Shown here: piece after piece, positions 22,701 through 35,374 of the stretch
Layout: each line of letters begins with the position of its first letter
Position numbering within the stretch: the first letter of the stretch is position 1
Origin: Przewalskia tangutica
Lineage: Eukaryota > Streptophyta > Magnoliopsida > Solanales > Solanaceae
NCBI GenBank assembly: GCA_029844215.1
Contig: CM056738.1
Span: 48,062,388 to 48,126,387, forward strand
DNA length: 64,000 nt
Reading direction: 5' to 3'
The notes under the pieces: model-generated
Seen by the model: only the letters and a program-made list of their open reading frames with translations
What the model was told of the DNA's origin: nothing
Database searches by the model: none
Position numbers and translations under genes: made by a program

Positions 22701-23160
22701 ACTTGGTGATTTTTGAATGGATGAAGTCTTCTGCTTGTGGGGTATTTATAGCAAAACCAAAGGCCAACCAAGGGCCAAGATCAAGCCATGTGCAAGGCTA
22801 GTGTAAGGCCAAGATCAAGCCATGTGCACCCTTACCCTACTCCACAAAACACTCCACAAAACAAGGCACAAAACAAGGCACAATTCAAGGCCATAAAGTG
22901 GTCCATTTCGCCAGGGTTGCCGCTTGCTTCCAATGCGAGGTGACACATGTCACCCTCCCGTTGGTCCAAAATGTTTCGCCTCTCGAAAAATCCGCAAAAA
23001 TAAAAATGACATAGCCGGAAATTCCCTACGAAGTCGTGGAAAACGCTTCGCCAAAAACGACTCAAAACGGGTGTTGTGAACAAAATTAATTCGCCAAGCC
23101 TTAGTACAAGTTTCAAATTTTCTACGCACGCCCCACGCATACTGAAATACGGGTATAACA
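19726..23160 (-). repeat. M3 3' LTR
   Basis: Starts TGTCACAACCCAAATCG and ends gaaatacgggtataaca before the reversed polypurine tract. It carries a CGCATGAGGTATT cassette at 20500-20770 and a reversed TATA box at 22743-22750. Compared with its twin it lacks bases at cgggcctgg (cgcccgg here), ccccgggcaccc (ccccgcaccc) and atcagagta (atcgagta). Confidence 0.9.
22743..22750 (-). promoter_or_regulatory. TATA box of M3 3' LTR
   Basis: tatttata on the plus strand, TATAAATA on the element strand; the twin is at 28652-28659. Same setting as in P1, P2 and P3. Confidence 0.65.
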
Positions 23161-23173
23161 TTCTCCTTCCTTA
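23161..23173 (-). promoter_or_regulatory. M3 polypurine tract
   Basis: ttctccttcctta, i.e. TAAGGAAGGAGAA on the element strand, directly before the 3' LTR. Confidence 0.85.
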
Positions 23174-24780
23174 GAAACATTCGTCCCAATGTTCCTTCTA
23201 AGTCTCAAAACAAACGCTGCAAGATAGTCTTCACTACTATACTTACGAGAACAAACCCGCCACATCCGCCACGTAAACACCCACGCAAGTACTTACATCC
23301 AAGTTCACGAGGAAACACTCCAACATCACCAACATGATACCACCTTTGTCACTTTTCCCGAGGCATCAACCTTCTCAGCGACCCAACAAGTGGTACCGGC
23401 CGCATGCGATCACGTAGCCGCCGCGACACTCGAACTCTTACCACATTTCCTGCATCATACAAGATCCAAAACTCGGGTTACTATCTCTAACGGTCATCAT
23501 TGATCGAACACTCGATAGATTTCCGATACTTTCCGATCATAACAATACGAAGACGGACGCATCGCTTCCTAAGTCGGACGGCAAAAGCTAACATATAGGC
23601 AACCCGCCTATCCTTCACATGAACTCACAAAGGCCCAAAGTAACTCGCTAAGTTCCTCTGCTTTTCCAAACATGCCACACCCAAACCCGGTGGTACTTTC
23701 AAGACCGACCGTCAACTCAACTCTAAGCGCCGCCGATCATCCGCACGATTTCTCCGAGCCGCCGTAACTTCTTCTAGACAAGCTTCACTATCCACACCGG
23801 AACAAGCTCAACTAATCGTCAACCTTGCCAACCTCGAACCAATCGACCAAGAACTTACACTTCCGCCTTACAAGGCTTCATAAGGCGATATCCGAACACC
23901 GAAATGGTAGATCAAACACTACCTCCACAGAGACAACAATCCCTACAACTATCCTCGAATCCACGGACCGCCCGGTGGCGAACGCGATTCGAGACTCACC
24001 GAAGTTCTTAACCCCGCTCGTAAACTTTTTAGAAAACGAAATAACCACAACCCGGGCTTCACTGTTCGACATAAGGTAAAGGTAGGCACCCCGCGCAGCC
24101 TTTCAACCCTTCGATAACTCAACACACCGAGTAAACGGCCCCGAACGAAGAACACGATGGGCTGCCCCATCGACCACCACCGGCCGAACGATCCACGAAC
24201 TCAGACCGTTAATCGAATACGGGCCTAACACCCTCGTGACCCTACCACAAGGAGGACCACCACAAACTGACCCACCACCAAACTCGCCGCGGGTTGACCC
24301 GCAACGGGGCCCCAACCCGACCCGGCAACGCGCACAATACTAGCTCCCCGATCCGGAACAATCTTACTAATCACGTTTCGAAAACCTAGCGGTCTTCTTA
24401 GCTCAACTACCCTCTTTCATCCCACACTACTAGGGACCTATCCCAAACATAACTCACGTGCACTATGCACTCCCAATAAGGGTCAAACATAACACTACAC
24501 CTTTTCTCGAGATGGCCTCACCTCTAAGGTCTCTAGATAAAAAGCTCTAAGGCTCACACCTTCTCTATCCCCAAAATCTTACTCTGCTAAACAACCATGA
24601 TCTAATCACGACTAACACACCGCTATCGAACATAGCACTTAAGGTATACTCACCTTATCATACATACCGATCTCTGAGGGTTAAAGATATATCTATATTT
24701 ATCGCTTTCACCCTTAGTCGTCTAATCAAACTCGCCTGCAGGCGATAGCTAAGGAAGATGACGAACTACCCACCGACATC
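23174..24780 (-). other. M3 3' tail replacing pol
   Basis: About 1.6 kb without a clear coding frame. It shares with other gag-only tails the near-palindrome GCGGGTTGACCCGC (24289-24302), the ggcctaacaccctcgtgaccc stretch (24222 on) and the gagggttaaagatatatc block (24677 on). It is about 600 bases longer than the P1, P3 and M4 tails; the extra part lies around 23350-23850 and I do not recognise it. Confidence 0.65.
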
Positions 24781-25435
24781 AAGGCAAAGTCCCCTTACTA
24801 GGTCACCTATTCGACACCTGCCCCGACGCCACAGTACAACAAGTACCAACTAAAAGATGACATTCCCGATGACGCTCACACCGTGAACCTAAGCCCCGAG
24901 TTCTCGACCAACTCCCGCACACCCCGAACGCCCCGAAATCGCGGAAGACCACTCGCACCGGGCGAGGTGCATATCTAATCGCTGAGGTGACTCGCCGAAA
25001 GTTACCAAAGGACCTTGCCGCTCGCCCTCTTCGCTGCCTCGTTAACCCGCCGATCTCTACGCTTTCTGCCGCGCATAAGCCCGCATACGTGCCATGCTCA
25101 AGCCTAATCAAGGATTTCTGCACGACATTCTCTTAGGTAGTCATAAAGACTAGAGATACATGGGTATTCTCTCGTAGCCAAATCCATAGCTAGTAACAGG
25201 TCGCTTTACAATCCACATTCTCTGCTCTCGGTCGTGGAACCGGGCGTTCAAATATCACGGCCGCAGCAGGAATCGCGCCGCCGGTTAAACTCGCCAAGCT
25301 AGTGACGCCGCAGAAATCCCCAAATGAAGCACTACCCTAGGTAAAGATTGGGCCCGTGCCCTCGTGACCCTCTCAGACTCAACTCGCAGCCTCCTCACGC
25401 TTTGCCTCCTCCCGGGTTTGCCCTACGCGAGGCAT
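24781..25435 (-). pseudogene. M3 gag, shortened
   Basis: Minus-strand Gag from an ATG at 25435 (ggcat on the plus strand, same context as the M2 and M4 starts). The zinc-knuckle remnant is at about 24803-24880, where RHRECHLLVGTCCTV corresponds to the GEC...CYTC spacing of intact copies. Only about 650 bases separate start and knuckle, against over 1 kb in P1, and the capsid block is hard to find, so most of the capsid seems deleted. It could not make a working Gag as given. Confidence 0.65.
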
Positions 25436-25622
25436 AACGATAAGGAAAGAAATACGCTCGCAGGATCCAACTTACAACACGGCTCTAAGGCACGATCCTG
25501 CAGTGAGAAGAATAGAAACCAATCCTAAATATCCTATAGCCTCCTCGACATTGATGTGGTGCACAACACACCGATAATCAAGACTCTATCGATACGGCTC
25601 AGACACTTTCCGAGGATTAATC

Positions 25623-25633
25623 GCTCGATACCA
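25623..25633 (-). promoter_or_regulatory. M3 primer-binding site
   Basis: Element-strand TGGTATCGAGC four bases from the LTR end at 25638; tRNA-iMet type with the same one-base loss as M1, P2, M4 and P3. Confidence 0.8.
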
Positions 25634-25637
25634 CTTT

Positions 25638-28600
25638 TGTCACAACCCAAATCGGGCCTGGATCGTGCCTTACCCCGGGCACCCTAGTGACACAATATCA
25701 GAGTAATCAACGGAACATAAAACACATACGTGAAATGACAGAAGTACAAAACAGTAATCTGAGGAAAACTTGCCTTTCTAAGATATATAAATAACAACTT
25801 TACAAATGAACAGCTTTAATCTTTTACAAACCCCGCCACAACAAAGATTTCATGCACTTCTAAGAAATGATACGACAACAATGGCGGACAGGTTCGCCAT
25901 ACCTCGAATGTAAGCACCTACAACAACAGGGGACTATACCAAGATAAGCCTCCGGAGGAACGGAGCTTCCCACACGCAGAACTGTGACCCTAAGAGCGAG
26001 GATCAACGACTGGTGTACCTCAACCTGCGGCATGAACGCAGCCCGGGCGAGGTCGCATAACAAAAATTTAGTATGTGAAATCAAAATACATATCAGAAAT
26101 GAAATCATAGCACTATATAAAGCAGAGACATGTATGATAACAAAACTACGCTTACAACAAAGCAGCCATGTCAAGTCGTGACTCACGCCTCAAGTCATCA
26201 CTCAAGTATAACAACGGGTCTCGTGCCCACAACATCAATCATGCCGTGGAATACCTTCCTCACCGCCAGCCTATGATATAAAACACCAAGGAACACACAT
26301 GAACACCGTGTCCCACCGTGTCATGATAAAATCAGACGGTAAGTGCGAAGGCATAGCCGACTACTAAAAACCCACAGCATCAACAAGGTCGCGAATCAGA
26401 TCATAAGATTCCGCTAGACCGCCACATGATCAAAGCCGCCACTTGCCCGCAGATCAATGCACGCTGCCTAACCTCGAACTCCCGCAGCCCGCATAGGCCA
26501 ATCTCATCGCCCGCATGAGGTATTCCCGCATCGAGGGTAGCTACCCTAAGATCGCCCCGACTTCGCACCGCATGGCCACACGGACCGCATGCCCATAAAG
26601 GACGATACTAACTCGAACTCGTAGCTCGCGATAGCCCCGGGACTGCATGAGGTATTCTCGAATCATAGGTCCATCGACCGCTCGAGTCTACCCCAGACGG
26701 AGGGCTTAATCCCGGAATCATCTCAAGAGATGAATGCCACAATACTATCATAACGACCGATAGTTAATAAGCACAATCAAGGGAAACCTCTTCACACAAA
26801 CATCACAAGATACTAACACACGTAGATCCCAACACGCTTACTTATCAAAGCAATTAAGAAAGTATTACAAGGCTATCACAAACCAATACAATCAAGTTGT
26901 TCACACAAGGTACCTTCTACTATATGATTAACAAGATCGGTTTTATCCCCAAAGTACTTCATACATTAACTCTTTAAAAGATACGCATTTCACAATGTCA
27001 CACAATACCCGTAGTATAAAATAGAGTGACTATCCTTTTAAAGTAAATCAATTACTTCTCTTTGTAAAATCAAGTAGCAACATTCTTTCCAATGATCAAG
27101 TTTGCCTAATTTCCAATGTTCAAGTTTCTCATTTTAGAAAGGTTTCAGAGTTCACGCCTTATTCATTTGAGAATATAATTCTCCTTAAAACTATCCAAAA
27201 ACATAAGTCTTATATGTGAGTAGGATATTCTTGTTTATAACAATCTTATTACAAAGAAATGCATGATCTAGAAATATCATTTTGTCTCATCTTAGCTTCT
27301 ATGCATGGAAGTTTCTCGGTTTTAATAATCAAAAGCATTTCCTTTTATTAACGCCAGGGTTTGTCGATACACATTCTCGATTTCCAAATCAAGAAACATT
27401 CTTAAGCCGTTATACCTAACTTCCCATAAAGCTAGTATAACTCTTAAGTTTTTCAAAAACCAAGTATTACTTCTTCTTTCAAAATGATTCAAAAATCTCT
27501 TGAAATACTTCAAGTTTTTTATTAACACATAACAAGACAGTTATAGTTCAAATCGCACTTTTAAAACCACATGTATTTTCTTACCAACATAAAGTCGTTA
27601 TAACCAACTTCCCATAAAGTCGTTATAACACTTTATGTTTTAACCCAATCACATACATTTAGCACATGTGACGCCTACCGCATCACATAGTTCACACATA
27701 TCATGCTAGAAGAGATAGGAAGAGGTTCACATACCTCGCGACGATTATCGACTAAATAGCAAAACGCTCCAAGTACCTCACACCGCCGGCTACTCCCTAA
27801 GCCGAGTAGATCGCGCCACGCATAGTACTTCAACCTATAAGGCCACAAGGCGCTTATTAACATATAGATCTCATCGAGAACATTCTACCAAAATTCGCAA
27901 AGACTCTCCCGCAACAACAGAAATCTCCTCCTCTATCGAGGCCGCTACCAAGCCAACCAGTGGGGTTATACATCTAACCCTAACTGTACAATTCTACTCC
28001 ACTCAGACATTACACAAGTCTCATCAGAATACAACCCTATGTAATTACAACAAGATTTTCTTTAAATTCAGCTTAAGTCAAAAGACATTGCCGATAACTA
28101 TGTTCGCTTCTATTATATAGTATACTTCAACTATATATTCACAATCATGTAATTTCCAATTACAATAGGACAAGATAATTACCTCGATAAGCCCATAATT
28201 ATCCTAGCTTAAAGTCGATCCCGGGCAATCGCTTAGCTCCAACTCCGAGCGCCCAACCCGCTTCTAAACCACCCTTAGAAGTTCTAACCAACTTCTACAC
28301 AATACTCCAACTGACTATGGAGATTTCCTAGGGTTGGTTTTGTGGACCGACGGAAGTATAATAGTATATCCGGCTTTTTGTAAAGGTATAACCTTAGAAT
28401 ACTACAAGGTATTGGCTAAGGAAATTTGGGCATTATAACAATACTTTTGAGAGTATTTCTACACCACTAAGGGTACTCACGAGAACACCCTGCAGTGGTG
28501 TGCTCTCGGCCAAGGCCACTGGGGGGAGTACCCTCTCGCCACTAGGCCTCACGAAAAAGGGAGGGGTAGCTCACGGCCAGAGCACAAGAAAGGGAGGAAG

Positions 28601-29065
28601 GCTTTCAAGACTTGGTGATTTTTGAACGGATGAAGTCTTCAAGCTTAGGGGTATTTATAGCAAAACCAAAGGCCAACCAATGGCCAAGATCAAGCCATGT
28701 GCAAGGCAAGTGTAAGGCCAAGATCAAGCCATGTGCACCCTAACCCTACTCCACAAAACACTCCACAAAACAAGGCACAAACAAGGCACAATTCAAGGCC
28801 ATAAAGTGGTCCATTTCGCCGCGGTTGCCGCCCTTGTTTCAATGTGAGGGTGACACGCCACCCTCCCGCTGGTCCAAAATGTTTCGCCTCTCGGAAAAAT
28901 CCGCAAAAATAAAATGACATAGCCGAAATTCCCTACGAAGTCGTGGAAAACGCTTTCGCCAAAAACGACTCAAAACGTGTTGTGAACAAAATTAATTCGC
29001 CAAGCCTTAGTACAAGTTTCAAATTTTCTACGCACGCCCCACGCATACTGAAATACGGTATAATA
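25638..29065 (-). repeat. M3 5' LTR
   Basis: 3,428 bp from TGTCACAACCCAAATCGGGC to acggtataata. CGCATGAGGTATT cassette at 26450-26700, TATA box (minus) at 28652-28659. Its last bases read TAATA where other copies have TAACA. It keeps more CAG and CCTGG contexts than the twin copy. Confidence 0.9.
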
Positions 29066-30358
29066 GCTTAACACCGTGACGCTCACCGACTATATATATT
29101 CTTTTAAAATATCATGCTCAAGAGGATAGGAAGAATCACATACCTCGCGACGATTATCGACAATTAGCAAATAACTCCCAAGTATTGTAATCCTGCTAGC
29201 CTTTTCCACCCTTCGAGTAGAATACGCTACTCGCAGTACTTCAACCTATAACGGTCATATAAGTCTATCAACGTCTAGACTACTCTGTAGAATAATTCTA
29301 GATACAAGGTTCCTTATTCTACGGAAAATTGGGCAACACTTCCCTACCCGTCAAATTACACAAGTCTACTGTAAATACAGTCCTATGTAAGTACATTTCA
29401 ATTCTCTTCTTATATACCTTCCTTGTATATAACTTATACTCAATTCTACACTTCTACAATATGTAATCTCCAATTACAATAGAAGGACAAGATTATTTAC
29501 CTCGATAAGCCCACAATTATCCAAGATATATGTCGATCCTGAGCAAGGTTTAGCTCCTATTCTGAACGCTCCAATTCGCTCCAAGAAACCCTTAGAAGTT
29601 CTACACAACTTCTACTAATTACTTCAACCAACTATGAAGATTTTCCCCAGGGTTTCGTTTTGTGACTAATGGATATAAAGTAGTATTTCTGGGCTTTTAG
29701 TATAGAGGTGACTTTGGAATACTACAAGGTATTTGGGCCAAGGTATTTTGGAATAGTAACAATACTAGGGGAATACTTTTCTACCAAGGGGGTATTTCAC
29801 GAGAACAACTAGGAAAGTGGTGTGTCTCGCGAGAACACAAGGAGAGTGTTGGACGAGAGCTTCAAAGGGAGGAGGGAGTTTTTGAGACTTGGAATTTGTT
29901 AAGTGGATGAAGAATAAGTCTTGCACTTGAGGGGTATTTATAGGCCAATCAATGGCCAAGATTAAGGCAAGTGGAGGGCAAGTGGAGGGTGTAGATTTGG
30001 ACAAGTGTGTGTGGGTCCCACCTTATCCATCTACCACACAAAATATCTAGCCAAACATTGACCAAATGTTTAAGGCCTTTTACATTAAAAAAACGTGCCA
30101 AGAGACCCTCACCAAACCGTCCACTTGAGGGTGACAAGTGTCGCCCTCTCGTTGGTCCAAAATATTTCATCTCTCGGAAAAATACGCAAAAATAATAAAT
30201 GTCGCAACCCTAATTTTCCCTTCGCAAAGTCCGGAAAACGTTTCGTCGGAAAACAATTCTTTTCGCTAGTTGAGAACAAATTTCGTCTCTTATGCCTACT
30301 TAAGGCTTAAACTTTTGACGCACGCCTCACGCATATTACTGAAATACGGGGTATAACA
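29066..30358 (-). repeat. M2 3' LTR, piece 3
   Basis: Resumes the M2 LTR after M3 (gcttaacaccgtgacgctc) and runs to gaaatacggggtataaca. It includes the U3 promoter area with a reversed TATA box at 29935-29942 (tatttata). It matches 44240-44501 plus 52913-53912 in the M2 5' LTR. Confidence 0.88.
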
Positions 30359-30835
30359 TTCTCCCCTCCTTAGAAACATTCGTCCCGAATGTTCCTTCTC
30401 AAGACGGATAACGATAAAGTCCCTTTTAACTTAAACAAGTTGCCAATGTCACACCTGGCCACAGAATAACACACGCGCAAATACTTAATCCAAGTCAACG
30501 AGGAATCACTCCTACATCATAAAAGCTTCCACCCTGGTCTAAAGGATACTCCCTTCGCATCTTCACTTCACAACAAAATGATCTCTTTTATTCCGCTAAC
30601 TCATGTTCGCTTCCTTTTCTTACTCGTCGTACCCTTCTCGTACACCTGAACTCTTTCTATTACACGTACCACACTTCAGTCACCGCTTCAGTTTCCAAAA
30701 CTTTGGAGTCACCACCTCCAAACTTGGTCATCTTACTAGCCTCAATTTCCTTCAAGGCCATTCCCGGCCTTCACGATCCGATTCTGGTCGAACATATCCA
30801 CGAACTCATACGATGGTTACCTAAACATGGGCCTA
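30359..30835 (-). other. M2 polypurine tract and distal tail
   Basis: ttctcccctcctta at 30359-30372 is the reversed polypurine tract. The rest is the distal half of the gag-only tail (cttcaaggccattcccggccttcacgatccg), closely matching 34700-34800 in M4. It is cut at gggccta by M4 and resumes at 40291. Confidence 0.82.
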
Positions 30836-31001
30836 TGTCACGACCCGTTCCGGGGCCCGTGACTGGTGCCTTACCCGGGCACCCAAGTAGTCATACATCA
30901 GAAAAATCAGCGGAATATAAAACATACAGATATGAAACAAGAGATAAGATAATAAAACAGGCCAACCAAAACGGTTGCCTTCTTGCATATATACCACCTT
31001 T
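30836..31001 (-). repeat. Duplicated U5 end within M4 3' LTR
   Basis: 166 bp (tgtcacgacccgttccgggg ... ataccacctt) that repeat at once from 31002. On the element strand the inner copy ends GTCGTGACA and is followed by AAAGGTGGTATA, close to the AAAGTGGTATC that follows a real LTR end. The duplicated segment thus seems to include the first primer-site bases. Confidence 0.85.
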
Positions 31002-31634
31002 TGTCACGACCCGTTCCGGGGCCCGTGATTGGTGCCTTACCCGGGCACCCAAGTAGTCATACATCAGAGAAATCAGCGGAATATAAAACATACAGATATG
31101 AAACAAGAGATAAGATAATAAAACAGGCTAACCAAAACGGTTGCCTTCTTGCATATATATACAGAATTTTTTTGAACAGTTACATCCTTTACAACCCTGC
31201 CCACAACAGTACTACAGACCTCTAAGAATGTAACAATAACTATGATGGGACAGGGCCCCGCCATACCCGTGAATGTACAAGAACCTACAACTCAGGGAAC
31301 ATACCAAAAGATAAGCCTCCGGAGAAACGGAGCTTCCCAATACGCTGAACTGTGATCCTATGAGCGAGGATCAACAACCGATGTACCTCTACCTGCGGCA
31401 TGAACGCACTTCGCAAGGAGGTCGACAACAGTACTAAGTATGTGAACTGGAAATATCAGAAATGAAATCATAATAAATAAAATAAAACAGAGACATGTAA
31501 GATAACAAAACTACGATTCACAACATAAAAACAATATGTCAAGTCGTGACTCACGCCCTCAAAGTCATCCCTCATGCCCGTGGAACTCCTTCCTCACTGC
31601 CGGCAGTCTAGGTATAAATCGTGTGATACGTATA

Positions 31635-32160
31635 ACATGTCTCGGCCCATCCTATGGGACTTGAGGTGGTATCGTGTGAAATACATGTCTCGGCCCATCT
31701 CATGGGACTCGGTAGGAATCGTATGGAATACATGTCTCAGCCCACCTCGTGGGACTCGATAGGAATCGCACATGTCTCGGCCCATCTCATGGGACTCGAT
31801 AGGTATCGCACATGTCTCGCCCCATCTCATGGGACTCGATAGGTATCGCACATGTCTCGGCCCATCTCATGGGACTCGATAGGTATCGCACATGTCTCGG
31901 CCCATCTCATGGGACTCGATAGGAATCGTACATGTCTCGGCCCATCTCATGGGACTAGATAGGTATCGCGACATGTCTCGCCCATCTCACGGGACTCGAT
32001 AGGAATCGTGACATGTCTCGCCCATCTCATGGGACTCGATAGGTATCGCACATGTCTCGGCCCATCTCATGAGACTCAATAGGTATCGCACATGTCTCGG
32101 CCCATCTCATGGGACTCGATAGGAATCGACATGTCTCGCCCATCTCACGGGACTCGAGGT
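31635..32160. repeat. 40-bp minisatellite, 13 units, M4 3' LTR
   Basis: Thirteen units starting acatgtctcggcccatctca and ending with a gactcgataggtatcgc-type half. The first three units are 46-47 bp because of an extra tatggaa. The unit has no stop codon in several frames, so long meaningless open frames cross the array on both strands. There are no unique spacers, so it is not a CRISPR array. Confidence 0.92.
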
Positions 32161-34334
32161 GGAATCGTATGGAATACATTCCCTGCTCATCCCATGAACG
32201 CGTGTCGTGAAATACATTCCTGCTCATCCCATGAACGCGTGTCGAATTGACCATAACATTTAAACGCTTCTTTAAGACAGATTAAGATAATACCATGTTT
32301 TCCTTTTAAAAACAACGAGGCAATATTATGCCCTTCTTCTTAAACCAAAACATTTTCCTTCTTAAAGTCAAGTAACAACATTCTTTTCCAAAAGTTCAAG
32401 TTTGCCTAATTTCAAACACTCAAGTTTCTCATTTTCAAAGGTTTCAGAGTTCATAGTCTTAATCACTTAATAAGATAATTCTCTTTAAAACAATTTGAGA
32501 AACATATGCCTTATGTGTGAGTAGGTTATTCTTGTTTATAATAATCCTTATTAAAGCAACATGATCTAGGAAATGTAATACAATTTTGTCTTATCTTAGC
32601 TTCTACGCAGATGGAGGTTTCTACCGGTTTTAATATAATTACTTACTTGTCAATACATTTTCCTTTATTAACGCCGCAAGGGTTCGCTCGATACTTATTC
32701 TCATTTCCAAATCAAGAAACATTATTCTTTAAAAACCAAGTACTCATTACTCATGAATGAGGTTTCACACTTTTTAACAGCATTCATATTAATTCAATTA
32801 AGTCAAGTCGCTTATCTTTTAAGATCAAGTCTCTTAACTTCTAAAGTCAATAAACCATTCTTTTTATCTCTCTTAAGTTGTTATACCTAACTTCCCATAA
32901 AGCTAGTATAAATCTTTAAAAAAGTATTACTCTTCTTTCAAAAGCGATTCTTAATTATTTTGAAATACTTCAAGACTCTTATTATTTAAAACTCAAGTCA
33001 AAAGACATCGAAGTAAAACCACGTTCAGTTAACACACGTACGTCTACCGTACTATATATATATTCTTTTAAAATATCATGCTCAAGAGGATAGGAAGAAT
33101 CACATACCTCGCGACGATTATCGACTATTAGCAAAACGCTCCAAAGTACTGTAATCCGGCTAGCCCTTTCCACCCTTCGAGTAGAATACGCTACTTGCAG
33201 TACTTCAACCTATAACGGTCATACAAGTCTATCAACGTCTAGACTACTCTGCAGAATAATTCTAGATACAGATTCCTTATTCTACGGAAAATTGGGCAAA
33301 GACTTCCTACCCACAAACTACACAAGTTCATCAGAATACAAATTCCATGTAAGTACTCACTTTCTTTAATATTCTTCTATTACGCTCAATTCTCTTCTCA
33401 GAATATCCTTCTATGAATCTTATATTCATTTCTATACTACTACGATGTAATTTCCAATTACAATAAGGTCAAGAGTATTTTCCTCGATAAGCCCAAAATT
33501 ATCCAAGTTTATATGTCGATCCCGAGCAACGCTTAGCTCCTATTCTCAGACGCCCAATACGCTCCAAGAAACCCTTAGAAGTTCTACACAACTTCTACTT
33601 ATACTTCAACCTACTATGAAGATTTTCCTTAGGGTTTCATTTTTGTGACTGAAGGGAAATATAATAGTATTTCTGGGCTTTTAATATAGGTGTAACCTTG
33701 GAATACTACAAGGTATTTGGGCCAAGGTATTTGGGAATAGTAACAATACTTGGAGAGTATTTTCTACCAAGGGGGGGTGTATTTCACGAGAACAACACTC
33801 AAGAGGGGTGTATTCTCACGAGGGCCTCAAAGGGAGGAAGCTTTGGACGTAAATTATACTAAAGGGGAGAGGGATTTTGCCTTGGATTTTCACAAGTGTG
33901 GATGAAGAAATGGTCTTGCATTAGAGGGGTATTTATAGGACATTCAAGGGCCAAGATCAAGACAAGTGGTGGGCAAGTGGAGGGTGAGGATTTGGGCAAG
34001 TGTACCTTATCCATCTACCACACAAAATATCACAAAATATCCTACCAACTCCTTGACCACAAAATCGTCCAACCTTGCCCATGTTGTTGCTCACTTGAGG
34101 GTGACAAGTGTCACCCTCTCGTTGGTCCAAAATATTTCATCTCTCGGAAAAATCCGCAAAAATTATAAATGACATAGCCGTAATTTTCCCTTCGCAAAGT
34201 TTGGAAAACGTTTCGTCGGAAAACAATTCTTTTCGTGGGTCAGGAACAAAATTTCGACCCTTATGCCTACTTAAGGCTAAAAACTTTTGTACGTACGCCC
34301 TCACGTACATACTCTGGAAATACGGGGTATAACA

Positions 34335-35374
34335 TTCTCCCCTCCTTAGAAACATTCGTCCCGAATGTTCCTTCTCAAGACGGATAACGACAAAGTTCCT
34401 CATATCTTAAACAAGTTGTCAATGCCACGCCTGGCCACAAAATAACACACGCGAAAATACTTAACCCAAGTCCACGAGAAATCATTCCTACATCACAAAA
34501 GCTTCCACCCTGGTCTAAAGGATACTCCCTTCGCATCTTCACTTCACAACAAAATGATCTCCTTTATTCTGCTAACACACGTTCTCTTCTTTTCTCACTC
34601 GTCGTACTCTTCTCGAACACTTGAACTCTTTCTAGTATACGTACCATACTTCAGTCATCGCTTCAGTTTCCAAAATCTCCGGAGTCACTACCTCCAAACT
34701 TGGTCATCTTACTAGCCTCAATCTCCTTTAAGGCCATCCCCGGCCTTCACGATCCGATTCTGGTCGAACATATCCACGAACTCATACGATGGTTACCTAA
34801 ACCTGGGCCTAGCACCCTCGTGACCCTGCCACCTGGCGGGACCACCTCGAACTGACCCCACCACATTTCAGGTCGCGGGTTGACCCGCGATTGGTCCTCA
34901 ACCCGACCCGCTATCGCGCTAAACACTTGTTCCCCCGATCCGGAACAATCTCACAAATCAAGTCACGAAAACCTAGTGGTCTTCTTAGCTCAATTACCCT
35001 CTTTCATTTCATATCACCCAGGGACTTATCACAAAAATATATCCCACGTATACTACGCACTCTGATAAAGGTCAACACAACCATAAATCTTTTACTCAAG
35101 ATGGCCTCGCACCTAAGGTCTCTACGTATAAAACTCTAAGGCTCACACTTTCCCTGACCCCAAACTTACCCTTCTAACTAACCATGTTTTCTAAACACAA
35201 TTTTAACATAATGCTATCAGAACATAATACTTAGCAACGCATACTAGTCTCTAGAGGGGTAAGAATATACCTGTATCATCTGCTTCATTTTCCCTTCGTC
35301 GGTCTAATCATAATCACCACTGCGCGCATAGCTATAAGGCGATGATCTCCGCCATCGACCCTGAGAGCGCTATT
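34335..35374 (-). other. M4 polypurine tract and 3' tail
   Basis: ttctcccctcctta at 34335-34348 is the reversed polypurine tract. The following 1 kb is the gag-only tail in good shape: near-palindrome GCGGGTTGACCCGC at 34875-34888, tagcaccctcgtgaccctg at 34809 on, and the ctagaggggtaagaatatac block near 35252. No convincing coding frame. Confidence 0.72.

Larger units (their letters stand above)
19726..29065 (-). mobile_element. M3: gag-only gypsy element
   Basis: Minus-strand element of 9.3 kb: 3' LTR 19726-23160 (3,435 bp), interior 23161-25637 (2.48 kb), 5' LTR 25638-29065 (3,428 bp). Target copies GCTAA (19721-19725) and GCTTA (29066-29070) both derive from GTTAA of the host LTR, allowing for base errors. 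The interior holds only Gag and a long tail. Each LTR is longer than the interior. Confidence 0.88.
30836..34334 (-). repeat. M4 3' LTR
   Basis: From TGTCACGACCCGTTCCGGGG to ctggaaatacggggtataaca. It contains the U5 duplication (30836-31001), the 40-bp array (31635-32160), two 43-bp units after it (to about 32244), AT-rich blocks and a reversed TATA box at 33930-33937. Confidence 0.9.

Noticed and set aside
30836..31002. A separate element inserted at 31002 inside M4
   Set aside because: The same tandem structure occurs in the other M4 LTR at 36713-36873, so it is an inherited duplication, not a new insertion.
31635..32160. CRISPR-like regular repeat
   Set aside because: Units abut directly with no unique spacers, the array sits in a plant LTR, and there are no cas genes.
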